Origin: Candidatus Nitrosopelagicus sp.
Lineage (GTDB): Archaea > Thermoproteota > Nitrososphaeria > Nitrososphaerales > Nitrosopumilaceae
DNA length: 47,676 nt
Direction of reading: 5' to 3'
Assembly: GCA_028345575.1 (NCBI GenBank)
Contig: JAOMDR010000010.1
Span: 1-47,676 of the forward strand
The notes under the pieces are model-generated. The model made no database searches. It saw nothing but the letters and a program-made list of their open reading frames with translations, and was not told where the DNA came from. The position numbers were made by a program, and so were the translations under genes. Positions 23,210 to 32,118 of this stretch are shown here, piece after piece; within the stretch, counting starts at the first letter, position 1; the number at the start of each line of letters is the position of its first letter.

Positions 23210-24187
23210 ATGAGAAATGTTAGACTAACAAAAAATGGAATTGAATGTCCTAACTCAAACTCAACTGTATATCTAGATCCAAAAAAAATAAAAAATGAAG
23301 GTATACATTTCGTGTCACACGCTCACATAGACCATCTTCCAAACGGCGGTGATGGAACTATTCTTTCATCTATTGAAACCAATAAAATCGCTGAATTACG
23401 AGGATTCACGCTCAAAAATTCTACTGACACCCTTGATAATTTCACCCTTGTAGATAGCGGTCATATTTTTGGTTCAAAGGGATTACTTTTCGATGATATA
23501 TTTTACACTGGAGATATTTCAACCCGTAACCGTGGGTTTCTAAAAGGTGCAAAAGTTCCAAAATGTAAAACTTTAATCACAGAATGTACTTTCGGTTTAC
23601 CTGAATTTGTTTTACCTTCCGTAACTGAAATTGTTAAACAAGTAAATGAAATAATTGCTAACTTGTACTCTAAAGGAAAACCTGTTATTCTTTTAGGATA
23701 TGAATTAGGAAAGGCACAAACACTTTCTCAGTTATTCGGTGACTGGGATCCAATCTACTATCATGATTCTGTAAAAAAAATGAATGATTTACATCGTTTA
23801 ATGGGTGTTCCACTAAAAGATTCTATAGGTCATACTCAAGCTGAATCAGAAGGATTGTTAAACAAAAAACCCTGGGTTATGGTCGCTCCAATGATGAGTG
23901 CAAAAAATAATTTTATTAAAGATATGAAGTCAAAGTATGACGCAATAACGATTGGTTTTAGTGGATGGGCAAATTCTAAAAAATTTGGTTTTTCAAGAGG
24001 AACTGATTATTCTATTCCATTAAGTGATCATTGTGATTATAATGAATTAATTGAACTTGTGAAAAAATCTGGTGCTGAAAAAATTTATACTATACATGGA
24101 TTTGTTGATGAATTTGCTATGAATTTAAACAAACTTGGATTTTCTGCACAGCCTTTACGTGAATCATCTCTAGATAATTTTTGTTAG
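23210..24187 (+). CDS. Metallo-beta-lactamase-fold nuclease (Ysh1/exonuclease-like)
   Basis: The 325-residue protein has the metal motif HAHIDHLP (HxHxDH), later DSGHIFGS, a TGDIST aspartate and SDHCDYNELIELV near the C terminus, then TIHGF. This is the layout of the COG1236-type mRNA 3'-end processing/ligase-associated exonucleases. It probably cuts nucleic acid with two metal ions; whether RNA or DNA is unclear. It converges on uvrC with a 4-nt stop interlock. A TATA-like element (TTATAATC) lies about 27 nt upstream. Confidence 0.82.
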   Translation: MRNVRLTKNGIECPNSNSTVYLDPKKIKNEGIHFVSHAHIDHLPNGGDGTILSSIETNKIAELRGFTLKNSTDTLDNFTLVDSGHIFGSKGLLFDDIFYTGDISTRNRGFLKGAKVPKCKTLITECTFGLPEFVLPSVTEIVKQVNEIIANLYSKGKPVILLGYELGKAQTLSQLFGDWDPIYYHDSVKKMNDLHRLMGVPLKDSIGHTQAESEGLLNKKPWVMVAPMMSAKNNFIKDMKSKYDAITIGFSGWANSKKFGFSRGTDYSIPLSDHCDYNELIELVKKSGAEKIYTIHGFVDEFAMNLNKLGFSAQPLRESSLDNFC

Positions 24188-25764
24188 TCAAACTTTCTTA
24201 AACTTCTATTGTATGCAACACCAAACCTATGTGTCTCATCTCTTGCATGTTGTAAAATTTTTATCGAATCTTTACTTTTTGGTATAACTATAGATCTTGT
24301 TTTCTTTGGAACAAAAATTTCTTCATTTTCTTTTGCAAGTGATATACATGGAATTTCTACATCTACCTCGTTTAGAGCTGACATTGCAGCACTTAACTGA
24401 CCTTTTCCTCCATCTATTAAAATTAAATCTGGAAATTCACTCTTTTCTTTTTTCAATCGCGAATACCTTCGTCCTACAATTTCGTTAATCATTGCAAAAT
24501 CATCTCTACCTGTAATTGTTTTAATTTTGAATTTTCTATATCCTGATTTATCTGGTTTTGCATCCACAAATCTTGCCATGGAGCCAACCGCATATTCATC
24601 CCCATGATTAGATATGTCAAAGCATTCTATTATGCGTGGAATTGTAGGTAGTTTGAGAATTTCTCTTAATTCTACTAATCCTGGGTCTGCATTTTTACTT
24701 TGTATTAGTTCAATATTTCGGAGTATCAATTCTATCATTTCTTTTCGTTTTCCTTTATTTCCAAGTATGATTTTTACCGGAAATCCAGCTCTATCTGTCA
24801 GTGCTTTTGTAAGTGATTCTTTTTCATTAATTTCTTCACTTGTGACAATAGTTTTTGGAATTTGGTGTGTTGTATAATATTGGTATAAGAAATTTGTAAA
24901 ATTATTATCTCCGATTAAATCAAATGAAAATTTTTCACTGTCTCTAATCACTCCATGTGTTTGTCTGAATGTCATTACAATTGCATCTTGTTTTCCAAAC
25001 TTTATACCAAAATACTCTTCATCTGATTTCTTTGCATCTTCCATTTTCTTTCCTGAATCAATACTACCTAGTCTCTGAAGTGTATCTCTAATTTCTATAG
25101 CTCTCTCAAATTGTTCTGAACTTGATGCATCTTCCATTTGTTTTTGTAATTTTTTAGTAAATTCTTTCATTTGTTGTTTACTTTTCAAAATTGATTCTAA
25201 ATCTGAAATATTTCCATCATATTCTTTTGCTGCTGATTTAAATTCACACGGACCATCACAGTTTCCTATGTGATATTCTAAACATACTTTTTTTGGTAAT
25301 GTTTTACAAATTCTTACTTTGAATGATTTACGTAATGATCCTATTGTTAGTAATTTTGAACTTCCTTTGGTAAATGGACCAAAAATTTTTCCTTTTCCTA
25401 AAAAATCTCCATTACGTGTACGTCTAGCAACTAATAACCTTGGAAATTTCTCATCTGTAATTCGAAGATACGTATACCTTTGTTGATCTTTTAATTCAAT
25501 ATTGTATGTTGGTCTATACCTCTTAATCATATTAGATTCAAGCAAAAATGCTTCACTTTCATTATCTGTTAACACAAATTCAATATCTGCAATTTTTGAA
25601 ACCAATTTCTGTGTTTTATAATTTTGATTTTTTAAAAAATATGATTTAACTCGATTCTTCAAGTTTTTTGCTTTTCCGATATAGATTATCTCGCCTTTGG
25701 AATCTTTCATCAAATAAATTCCTGGTTCTTTAGGTATGGTAATTTTTGATATATCAAATATCAT
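24184..25764 (-). CDS. uvrC: UvrC excinuclease subunit, without the usual C-terminal HhH region
   Basis: The 526-residue protein has the GIY-YIG nuclease (EPGIYLMKDSKG, IIYIGKAKNLKNRV), a cysteine cluster (CKTLPKKVCLEYHIGNCDGPC), the UVR domain binding UvrB (QFERAIEIRDTLQRL) and the RNase H-like nuclease (ECFDISNHGDEYAVGSMARF; LILIDGGKGQ). It stops at HRFGVAYNRSLRKFD, where bacterial UvrC (about 600 aa) goes on to a tandem helix-hairpin-helix domain. It makes the two incisions in nucleotide excision repair. ATGA overlap with uvrA (4 nt). Confidence 0.93.
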   Translation of the reverse strand: MIFDISKITIPKEPGIYLMKDSKGEIIYIGKAKNLKNRVKSYFLKNQNYKTQKLVSKIADIEFVLTDNESEAFLLESNMIKRYRPTYNIELKDQQRYTYLRITDEKFPRLLVARRTRNGDFLGKGKIFGPFTKGSSKLLTIGSLRKSFKVRICKTLPKKVCLEYHIGNCDGPCEFKSAAKEYDGNISDLESILKSKQQMKEFTKKLQKQMEDASSSEQFERAIEIRDTLQRLGSIDSGKKMEDAKKSDEEYFGIKFGKQDAIVMTFRQTHGVIRDSEKFSFDLIGDNNFTNFLYQYYTTHQIPKTIVTSEEINEKESLTKALTDRAGFPVKIILGNKGKRKEMIELILRNIELIQSKNADPGLVELREILKLPTIPRIIECFDISNHGDEYAVGSMARFVDAKPDKSGYRKFKIKTITGRDDFAMINEIVGRRYSRLKKEKSEFPDLILIDGGKGQLSAAMSALNEVDVEIPCISLAKENEEIFVPKKTRSIVIPKSKDSIKILQHARDETHRFGVAYNRSLRKFD

Positions 25765-28580
25765 TTTTTTATCACTTTTTTGAGATACTTTCCTGTATAA
25801 CTTTTTGAAAATTTAGATACCTCCTTTGGTGTGCCTGTTATCACAACATTTCCTCCTTCATCTCCTCCTTCAGGACCTAAATCTATAATCCAGTCTGAAT
25901 TTTTTATAACATCCATGTTGTGCTCAATTACAATTACTGTATTTCCTACGTTTACCAATCTATTCAAAACATCTAGTAATTTCTGAACATCTGCAAAATG
26001 TAATCCTGTAGTTGGCTCATCTAGTATGTAGAGTGTTTTGCCGGTTCCTCTTTTTGATAATTCTGATGCAAGCTTTACTCGTTGTGCCTCTCCTCCTGAT
26101 AATGTGGTTGATGATTGTCCAAGTTTTATGTATCCTAATCCCACATCTACAACTGTTTCTAATTTTTTCTTGATTGTTGGTATATTTTCAAAAAATTCTA
26201 ACGCTTCTTCTACCGTCATTTGTAAAATATCTGCAATGTTCTTTCCCTTGTACATAACTCCTAAAGTTTCAGAATTGTATCTTTTTCCATTACATTCATC
26301 ACATTTGACATAAACATCTGACAAAAACTGCATTTCAATTTTTTTCACTCCATCTCCTTCACATGCAAAGCATCGTCCTACTGCAACATTAAATGAAAAC
26401 TGACCTGGTGTATAACCTCGTTCTTTTGATAATGCTGTGTTTGAAAATAATTCTCTGATTGGAGTAAATGCTCCGATATATGTTGCAGGATTTGATCTAG
26501 GTGTCCTTCCAATTGGAGATTGATCAATTGAAATTATCTTGTCGATGTTTTCTACTCCTGCCACATCTTTATGTTTTCCTGGTAGTCCTGAGGTTTTATA
26601 GAAATAAGATGAAAGTGTTTTAAGAAGTATGTCATTGATTAATGTAGATTTCCCAGAACCTGAAACTCCTGTAACTGAAATTAAATATCCTAATGGAAAT
26701 TCTACATCTATATTTTTTAGATTGTTTTCTTGTGCTCCTTTAACTACGATCTTTCCTTTTTGCTCTCTAATTTTTTCATCAATTTTGATCAAATCATGAT
26801 CTTTTAGATAATCTCCTGTTACTGATTTATGATTATTGAGAATTTGTTTTAATGTTCCTTCGAAAACTACGCTTCCACCATGTACTCCTGCACCTGGTCC
26901 TAAATCCACAATCCAGTCTGAATTTCTGATAATTTCTTCATCATGTTCTACTACTATGACTGTATTTCCTAAATCTCTTAATTTTGATAATGTTTTGATC
27001 AATCTTGCATTATCTCTCTGATGCAAACCTATGGTTGGTTCATCTAGTACATACAAAACACCTGTTAAGTTAGAGCCAATTTGTGTTGCAAGTCTAATCC
27101 TTTGAGATTCACCTCCTGAAAGAGTGGCACTAGATCTATTCAAGGAGAGATAATTTAGACCAACATTTCTTAAAAATTCTAACCTTTCTTTGATTTCTTT
27201 TAAAATATCTCTTGCAATGAACTGTTCTGTTTCATTTAATTCTAATTTATTAAAAAATTCATACGACGAATCTATTGAAAGATCACAAACTTCCATGATA
27301 TTTTTTGAATTAACTTTTACTGCAAGCGCTTCTGGTTTTAGCTTTTTTCCGTGACATGTCAAACATGGTGTATCTCTCATGAATTGTTTTAGCCATTCTC
27401 TTTTTGCTTCGGAATCTGTTTCCATAAATTTACGTTGAAGGTTATTTAGAACTCCTTCAAATGCATCTGTATATTCCCAAAATGAATCACTATTTTTAGA
27501 TTCATATGAAAATTTCATTAAATCTTCTGAACCATGTAATATTATTTTGATCTGTTTTGATTTTATTTGATTTATTGGAGTCATCAGATTGAATCCATAC
27601 TTCTTCCCTACTGCACGTAATTCTTGACGTCTAAATGATGAAAATCTACCACTCCATGGAACAATTGCTCCATCTAGAATTGATTTTGTTTTATCAGGTA
27701 TCACTAAATCTGCATCAAATTCCATCTTAACGCCTAGTCCATTACATTGATTACACATTCCAAATGGTGAATTAAAAGAAAATGTACGTGGTTCTAACTC
27801 TCCAACTGTAATTCCACAATGAGGACATGCATTATTTTGTGAAAAAATCTTTTCATCATTTTCTGATGCTACTAGAACTGAACCTTTTGCAGCTTTCAAT
27901 GCTGTTTGAATTGCCTCAAAGATTCTACTCTTATCTGATTTTGAGGCTACAATTCTATCTACTATGATTTCTATATTATGCCATTTTTGTCTATCCAGTT
28001 TTGGAAATTCCTCTTCAAGTACTATCGTTTCTCCATTTACTCTTGCTCTTGAATATCCATCCTTTTTCATTTGTTCAAATAATTTTTCATAAGTTCCTTT
28101 TTTTCTTTGAACTAATGGCGCTAATACGAGAATTTTCTTTTGTCCAAAATCTTTTATGACTGAATCTGTAATTGATTCAATTGATTGTGATGATATTTTT
28201 CTTCCACAATTTGTACAATGTGGAATTCCAATTCTAGCAAATAACAATCTCAAATAATCATAAATTTCTGTTGTTGTCCCAACTGTGGAACGTGGATTTT
28301 TACTAGTTGTTTTTTGTTGAATGGATATTGCAGGAGATAGGCCGTCTATTGAATCGACATCTGGCTTATCCATCATTTCTAAGAATTGTCTTGCGTATGA
28401 TGATAGTGATTCTACATAACGTCTCTGTCCTTCAGCATAAATTGTATCAAATGCAAGTGTTGATTTTCCTGAACCTGATAGTCCGCTAATCACAATAATT
28501 TTGTTTTTTGGTATATTCACATTGATATTTTTTAAATTATGGTGACGTGCACCTTTAACTCTTAATTCATCATGATTCAT
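25761..28580 (-). CDS. uvrA: UvrA excinuclease ATPase subunit
   Basis: The protein (939 residues from ATG 28580) has two ABC modules with Walker A GLSGSGKSTLAFDTI and GVSGSGKSTLINDIL, two LSGGE signatures, and CxxC zinc modules (CPHCG...CNQC; CFACEG...CDEC). It finds lesions and loads UvrB. The ATG at 28601 is in frame, but 28580 gives the normal MNHDELRVKGARHHNLKN start and has AGGAG 10 nt before it. It overlaps uvrB by 11 nt and uvrC by 4 nt, so the three are one transcript. Confidence 0.95.
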   Translation of the reverse strand: MNHDELRVKGARHHNLKNINVNIPKNKIIVISGLSGSGKSTLAFDTIYAEGQRRYVESLSSYARQFLEMMDKPDVDSIDGLSPAISIQQKTTSKNPRSTVGTTTEIYDYLRLLFARIGIPHCTNCGRKISSQSIESITDSVIKDFGQKKILVLAPLVQRKKGTYEKLFEQMKKDGYSRARVNGETIVLEEEFPKLDRQKWHNIEIIVDRIVASKSDKSRIFEAIQTALKAAKGSVLVASENDEKIFSQNNACPHCGITVGELEPRTFSFNSPFGMCNQCNGLGVKMEFDADLVIPDKTKSILDGAIVPWSGRFSSFRRQELRAVGKKYGFNLMTPINQIKSKQIKIILHGSEDLMKFSYESKNSDSFWEYTDAFEGVLNNLQRKFMETDSEAKREWLKQFMRDTPCLTCHGKKLKPEALAVKVNSKNIMEVCDLSIDSSYEFFNKLELNETEQFIARDILKEIKERLEFLRNVGLNYLSLNRSSATLSGGESQRIRLATQIGSNLTGVLYVLDEPTIGLHQRDNARLIKTLSKLRDLGNTVIVVEHDEEIIRNSDWIVDLGPGAGVHGGSVVFEGTLKQILNNHKSVTGDYLKDHDLIKIDEKIREQKGKIVVKGAQENNLKNIDVEFPLGYLISVTGVSGSGKSTLINDILLKTLSSYFYKTSGLPGKHKDVAGVENIDKIISIDQSPIGRTPRSNPATYIGAFTPIRELFSNTALSKERGYTPGQFSFNVAVGRCFACEGDGVKKIEMQFLSDVYVKCDECNGKRYNSETLGVMYKGKNIADILQMTVEEALEFFENIPTIKKKLETVVDVGLGYIKLGQSSTTLSGGEAQRVKLASELSKRGTGKTLYILDEPTTGLHFADVQKLLDVLNRLVNVGNTVIVIEHNMDVIKNSDWIIDLGPEGGDEGGNVVITGTPKEVSKFSKSYTGKYLKKVIKK

Positions 28581-30507
28581 CTTTTTGTAACTCCTTTTCA
28601 ATTCTTTTTATTTTATCTCTACATCTTATTGCATTTTCAAAGTCTAAATCTTCGGCAAATACTTTCATCTGTGTTTCAACTTCAATTTTTTGTTTACCTA
28701 AATCTGTTTTTGATTTATTTTTTATTTCATCTAATTCTATTTCCTGTTCTGGTATTGATTTGATAATTGTTTTAGGTATTATCTCATGTGTCTCATTATA
28801 CTTCATCTGTTTTTGACGTCTTCGCTCTGTTTCAGAAATTGCTGATTTCATTGATCTAGTTACGTTGTCTGCATACATGATCACCTTTCCTTCTACATTT
28901 CTTGCGGCTCTTCCACAGGTTTGAATCAGACTAGTATCATTTCGTAAAAATCCTTCCTTATCTGCATCCAATATGGCTACAAGTGAAACTTCTGGAATAT
29001 CTAGTCCTTCTCGTAGTAAGTTTATACCTACTAGAACATCAAATTCACCTAATCTCAATTGTCTGATTAACTCTGTTCTTTGTAGCCCTTCTATTTCAGA
29101 ATGAAGATATCTTACTCTTACTTCTTTTTTCGACAAATATTCTGCTAAATCTTCTGCCATTCTCTTAGTTAGTGTAGTTACTAGTGTTCGCTCATTCTTT
29201 TTTGCTCTAATTGAAACTTCTTTAATTAAATCGTCCATCTGACCTTGTGATTTTCTAATTTCAACATTTGGTTCAATTAATCCTGTAGGTCTTACCAATT
29301 GTTCTACAATCTGTTTTGATCTTTTCTTTTCATAATCTCCTGGTGTTGCTGACACAAAAATTACATCTTTGAGTTTCTTTTCAAACTCTTCAAATTTTAA
29401 TGGTCTGTTATCAAACGCACTAGGTAATCTAAATCCATAATCTATCAATGATTTTTTTCTAGAAAAATCACCTTTGTACATACCATGCAATTGTGGAAGT
29501 GTAACATGAGATTCGTCAATTACTAGTAAGAATTCTTTTCCAAAAAAATCTAATAAACAGAATGCGGGTTCACCTGGATTTCTTCCGTCAAAATGTCTAG
29601 AGTAATTTTCAATACCTGAACAGTATCCTAGTTCCTCAATCATTTCTAAATCATATTTTGTACGCATCTCCAACCTTTGTTTTTCTAATTCGGGTAAGGT
29701 GCTTAGTGTTTTTTTTAATTCACTTTTAATTGATTTTACAGCCTTATCTCGAATATCTTTTGCAATTAGATAGTGCTTTGCTGGAAAAATTTTGAATATC
29801 TCTACATCTTTTTTTACATCTAATGATACATTATTTAAAATTGATATTTTTTCAATTTCATCTCCAAACAATGAAATACGTATTACATCTTGTGAATATG
29901 CTGGTATAACATCTAATGTATCGCCTTTAACTCTAAAGTTTCCAGGTATTAGTTCTACATCGTTTCTCTCATATCTGGCATTGATTAATTTTTTAATTAT
30001 TTCTGTTCGAGATATTTTTTCATTTTTGTTTAATGTAATTGCCATGTCTTCCCATTCTTTTGGGGAACCAAGTGAATAGATGCATGATACTGTTGAAATT
30101 ATGATTGTTGGTTCTCCTGAAAGAAGCATTGCAGTAGCTTCTAGTCTTAATTTTTCAATTTTTTCATTAATTTGAGTATCTTTTTCAATGTATGTGTCTG
30201 TTTGAGGTAGATAACTTTCAGGTTGATAATAATCATAATAGCTCACAAAGTATCCCACATTATTTTTTGGGAAAAATTGTTTTAATTCTGAATAAAGTTG
30301 GGCTGCCAATGTTTTGTTATGTGATATGATTAATGCATTTTTTCCAGTATTTGCTATTACATTTGCAACTGTGAATGTTTTACCACTACCTGTCACTCCT
30401 AATAATGTCTGATTCATTTTGGTCTTGGAGCCTTTCACAAGATCATCTATTGCTTGTGGCTGGTCTCCTGTTGGTAAAAATTCTGAATTTATCTCAAATT
30501 TCTGCAT
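28570..30507 (-). CDS. uvrB: UvrB excinuclease helicase-like subunit
   Basis: The 645-residue protein has Walker A GVTGSGKTFTVAN, the beta-hairpin SYYDYYQPESYLPQTDTYIEKD-type region that clamps damaged DNA, helicase motifs (DESHVTLPQ; VSATPG; GINLLREGLDIPE) and a C-terminal UVR domain (DFENAIRCRDKIKR). It is the first gene of uvrB-uvrA-uvrC. A TATA-like element at 30527-30536 lies about 25 nt before its ATG. The UvrABC set is generally viewed as bacterial in origin in mesophilic archaea. Confidence 0.96.
   Translation of the reverse strand: MQKFEINSEFLPTGDQPQAIDDLVKGSKTKMNQTLLGVTGSGKTFTVANVIANTGKNALIISHNKTLAAQLYSELKQFFPKNNVGYFVSYYDYYQPESYLPQTDTYIEKDTQINEKIEKLRLEATAMLLSGEPTIIISTVSCIYSLGSPKEWEDMAITLNKNEKISRTEIIKKLINARYERNDVELIPGNFRVKGDTLDVIPAYSQDVIRISLFGDEIEKISILNNVSLDVKKDVEIFKIFPAKHYLIAKDIRDKAVKSIKSELKKTLSTLPELEKQRLEMRTKYDLEMIEELGYCSGIENYSRHFDGRNPGEPAFCLLDFFGKEFLLVIDESHVTLPQLHGMYKGDFSRKKSLIDYGFRLPSAFDNRPLKFEEFEKKLKDVIFVSATPGDYEKKRSKQIVEQLVRPTGLIEPNVEIRKSQGQMDDLIKEVSIRAKKNERTLVTTLTKRMAEDLAEYLSKKEVRVRYLHSEIEGLQRTELIRQLRLGEFDVLVGINLLREGLDIPEVSLVAILDADKEGFLRNDTSLIQTCGRAARNVEGKVIMYADNVTRSMKSAISETERRRQKQMKYNETHEIIPKTIIKSIPEQEIELDEIKNKSKTDLGKQKIEVETQMKVFAEDLDFENAIRCRDKIKRIEKELQKDES
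28591..28595 (-). promoter_or_regulatory. Ribosome binding site deciding the uvrA start
   Basis: AGGAG on the minus strand ends 10 nt before the ATG at 28580, inside the end of uvrB. It supports this ATG over the one at 28601. Confidence 0.45.
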
Positions 30508-30526
30508 ACTTACTATGATTCTTAAG

Positions 30527-30536
30527 AAAATATATG
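30527..30536 (-). promoter_or_regulatory. TATA-like promoter element of uvrB-uvrA-uvrC
   Basis: The minus strand reads CATATATTTT, centred about 25 nt before the uvrB ATG. Confidence 0.4.
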
Positions 30537-30550
30537 CTAACTATTGAAAT

Positions 30551-31414
30551 TCAGCAAACTGCTTCTCTAATTGTCTGTCCTTCGAAGTTTCTATCAAACC
30601 ATTCCTTGTAACTTGGTTCATTATCGTATCTATCTAGATAATGCTGCAAGTCTTTTTCAGGATCTGGGAATCCTGGAATTATAGTTTCTTTATCGCCTAC
30701 TTGTGGTACTAAGACTTCTCTAATTGTCTGTCCTTCGAAGTTTCTATCAAACCATTCCTTGTAATTCGGCTCATTTTCATATCTATCTTGATAATATTCC
30801 AAATCTTTTCCTGGCGCTGGGAAATTAGGAACTTTTGTGGCTGACACAAGTATTGTTTCATCTTGACATGTTATTCTTTCTTCAATATCTGGTTGTGTTG
30901 AAAATAACTCTGAGCTACTTCCCATGTATGCGGCTCCGCCACCAATAATTATCACTGCAATTATTCCTATTACTATCCCTACAAGTTTTCCTTTACCTGA
31001 CTTTTTTGTAATTGTATTATCTGCTTCTACATGTTCGATAAATTTTTCCTCAATTGTTGGTTCTTTTGATGCTAATTCTTCTTTTTGTGGTTCCGGCTTT
31101 TTTGTTTCTGTTCGTGGCTTAATGTATGGATTTTCTGATGTCGCTTTAACTTCTGTAATTTTAAATGATGACTCTGTTGTTTTTCTAATTCTTGGGAAAT
31201 TAGTTTTTTGTCTATCTGAAGGTTTCATCTTGCTTGTCATTTGTCTATGTCTTGGTGTTAGATATTGCTCAACTAACGCATCAACATATTTTCTATCTTG
31301 CATAGAAATCATGCTTCTTTTTTGAAATGATTCGATAATCTGTTTCAATCTGTCTGGATTACCTTTACCTATTTCCAGTAATCTTAATGCATCATCTATG
31401 GTTGAATCTGACAT
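30551..31414 (-). CDS. Membrane protein with tandem C-terminal repeat, function unknown
   Basis: The 287-residue protein has an N-terminal helical region (about 1-50: GNPDRLKQIIESFQKR, DRKYVDALVEQYL), a charged Lys/Glu-rich linker, one transmembrane helix (about 143-165), and two copies of a 51-residue repeat. Each repeat contains FPxPxKDL, Y-DRY-NEP, YKEWFDRNF and EGQTIRE. The layout suggests a cytoplasmic adaptor head and an external repeat domain. No database family is recognised. It sits upstream of uvrB on the same strand, with 43 nt between. Confidence 0.75.
   Translation of the reverse strand: MSDSTIDDALRLLEIGKGNPDRLKQIIESFQKRSMISMQDRKYVDALVEQYLTPRHRQMTSKMKPSDRQKTNFPRIRKTTESSFKITEVKATSENPYIKPRTETKKPEPQKEELASKEPTIEEKFIEHVEADNTITKKSGKGKLVGIVIGIIAVIIIGGGAAYMGSSSELFSTQPDIEERITCQDETILVSATKVPNFPAPGKDLEYYQDRYENEPNYKEWFDRNFEGQTIREVLVPQVGDKETIIPGFPDPEKDLQHYLDRYDNEPSYKEWFDRNFEGQTIREAVC
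30562..30764 (-). repeat. Direct repeat in the 30551 gene, 153-nt period
   Basis: A 50-nt block at 30562-30611 is repeated base for base at 30715-30764, encoding YKEWFDRNFEGQTIREx in both copies. The rest of each 153-nt unit is diverged but aligned. Perfect identity in only part of the unit suggests recent conversion or selection. Confidence 0.8.
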
Positions 31415-31458
31415 GTACTATCTTCTGTATTGAAATGTTTATAAAAATTAAGACAAAC

Positions 31459-32091
31459 TTACCATTTCACATCTTCTTTCATGACCAGTTTGTCATTCTC
31501 CATGACAAATCCCATTATTTTCACTGTCTCTTTTGCGGTTTTGGAATTTTTATCTAGTATTTTTGTGGCCAATTCTATTTTTTCATTTTCACTCATATTT
31601 TGTCCAATCTTATATTTTCCATTCATTTCTTTTGGTATTACTTTGATTACAGCTGTTGCATTTAGTACGTCCATATCCTCTCTCATTGGGGTGTATCGTC
31701 CTTCTGGCTGATATTTTTTCATCAATCCGTTTAATGCTAGAACTTTTTCTTTTTTGTCTTCCACCAAAATTGCTTCTCCTTTTATCACCACGCTAATGTA
31801 TAATGTATCTGCAAGAGATGCGTCATCTGGATCAGAAAAATATGATGGTAAAAACTCTAAATTTCTATCTACTTCAAAACCAACTTTTGAATTATGTTTG
31901 ATATTTTCTATTTTTTCTCCTCTGATATGTGAGTGCATGTAAACTGAATTATCCAAAAAAACAAAATTCATTGGAATTATTTGAGGAAATCCTTCTTTGT
32001 CAATACTTGAAATTCTACCAGTACTTTCTTCACTCAAAAATTTAATAATCTTATCTTTGGATTTAATAATTAATTTTCCTACTAGTTGCAT
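31459..32091 (-). CDS. Pyridoxamine-5'-phosphate-oxidase-fold flavin/F420-binding protein
   Basis: The 210-residue protein starts with a split-barrel domain: GRISSIDKEGFPQIIPMNFVFLDNSVYMHSH and KIENIKHNSKVGFEVD are typical of PPOX-type FMN- or F420-binding proteins (NimA/PNPOx-like). The last 50 residues are helical and charged. A reductase or oxidase role is likely, with substrate unknown. The luciferase-like gene lies 27 nt upstream on the same strand, so the two flavin/F420-type proteins may be cotranscribed. Confidence 0.8.
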   Translation of the reverse strand: MQLVGKLIIKSKDKIIKFLSEESTGRISSIDKEGFPQIIPMNFVFLDNSVYMHSHIRGEKIENIKHNSKVGFEVDRNLEFLPSYFSDPDDASLADTLYISVVIKGEAILVEDKKEKVLALNGLMKKYQPEGRYTPMREDMDVLNATAVIKVIPKEMNGKYKIGQNMSENEKIELATKILDKNSKTAKETVKIMGFVMENDKLVMKEDVKW

Positions 32092-32118
32092 ACGCTTAGA
32101 AATTTCTTGTTAGTTAAA

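Noticed and set aside
25761-28601. uvrA starting at the ATG at 28601
   Set aside because: The ATG at 28580 has an AGGAG upstream and gives the normal UvrA N terminus; the longer form adds residues inside uvrB.
30562-30764. Possible CRISPR or mobile-element repeat
   Set aside because: The two copies lie in one reading frame and encode a duplicated protein domain.
30924-31325. 133-codon open frame on the plus strand inside the repeat membrane-protein gene
   Set aside because: It is the complement of a well-supported gene and has no promoter or recognisable domain.
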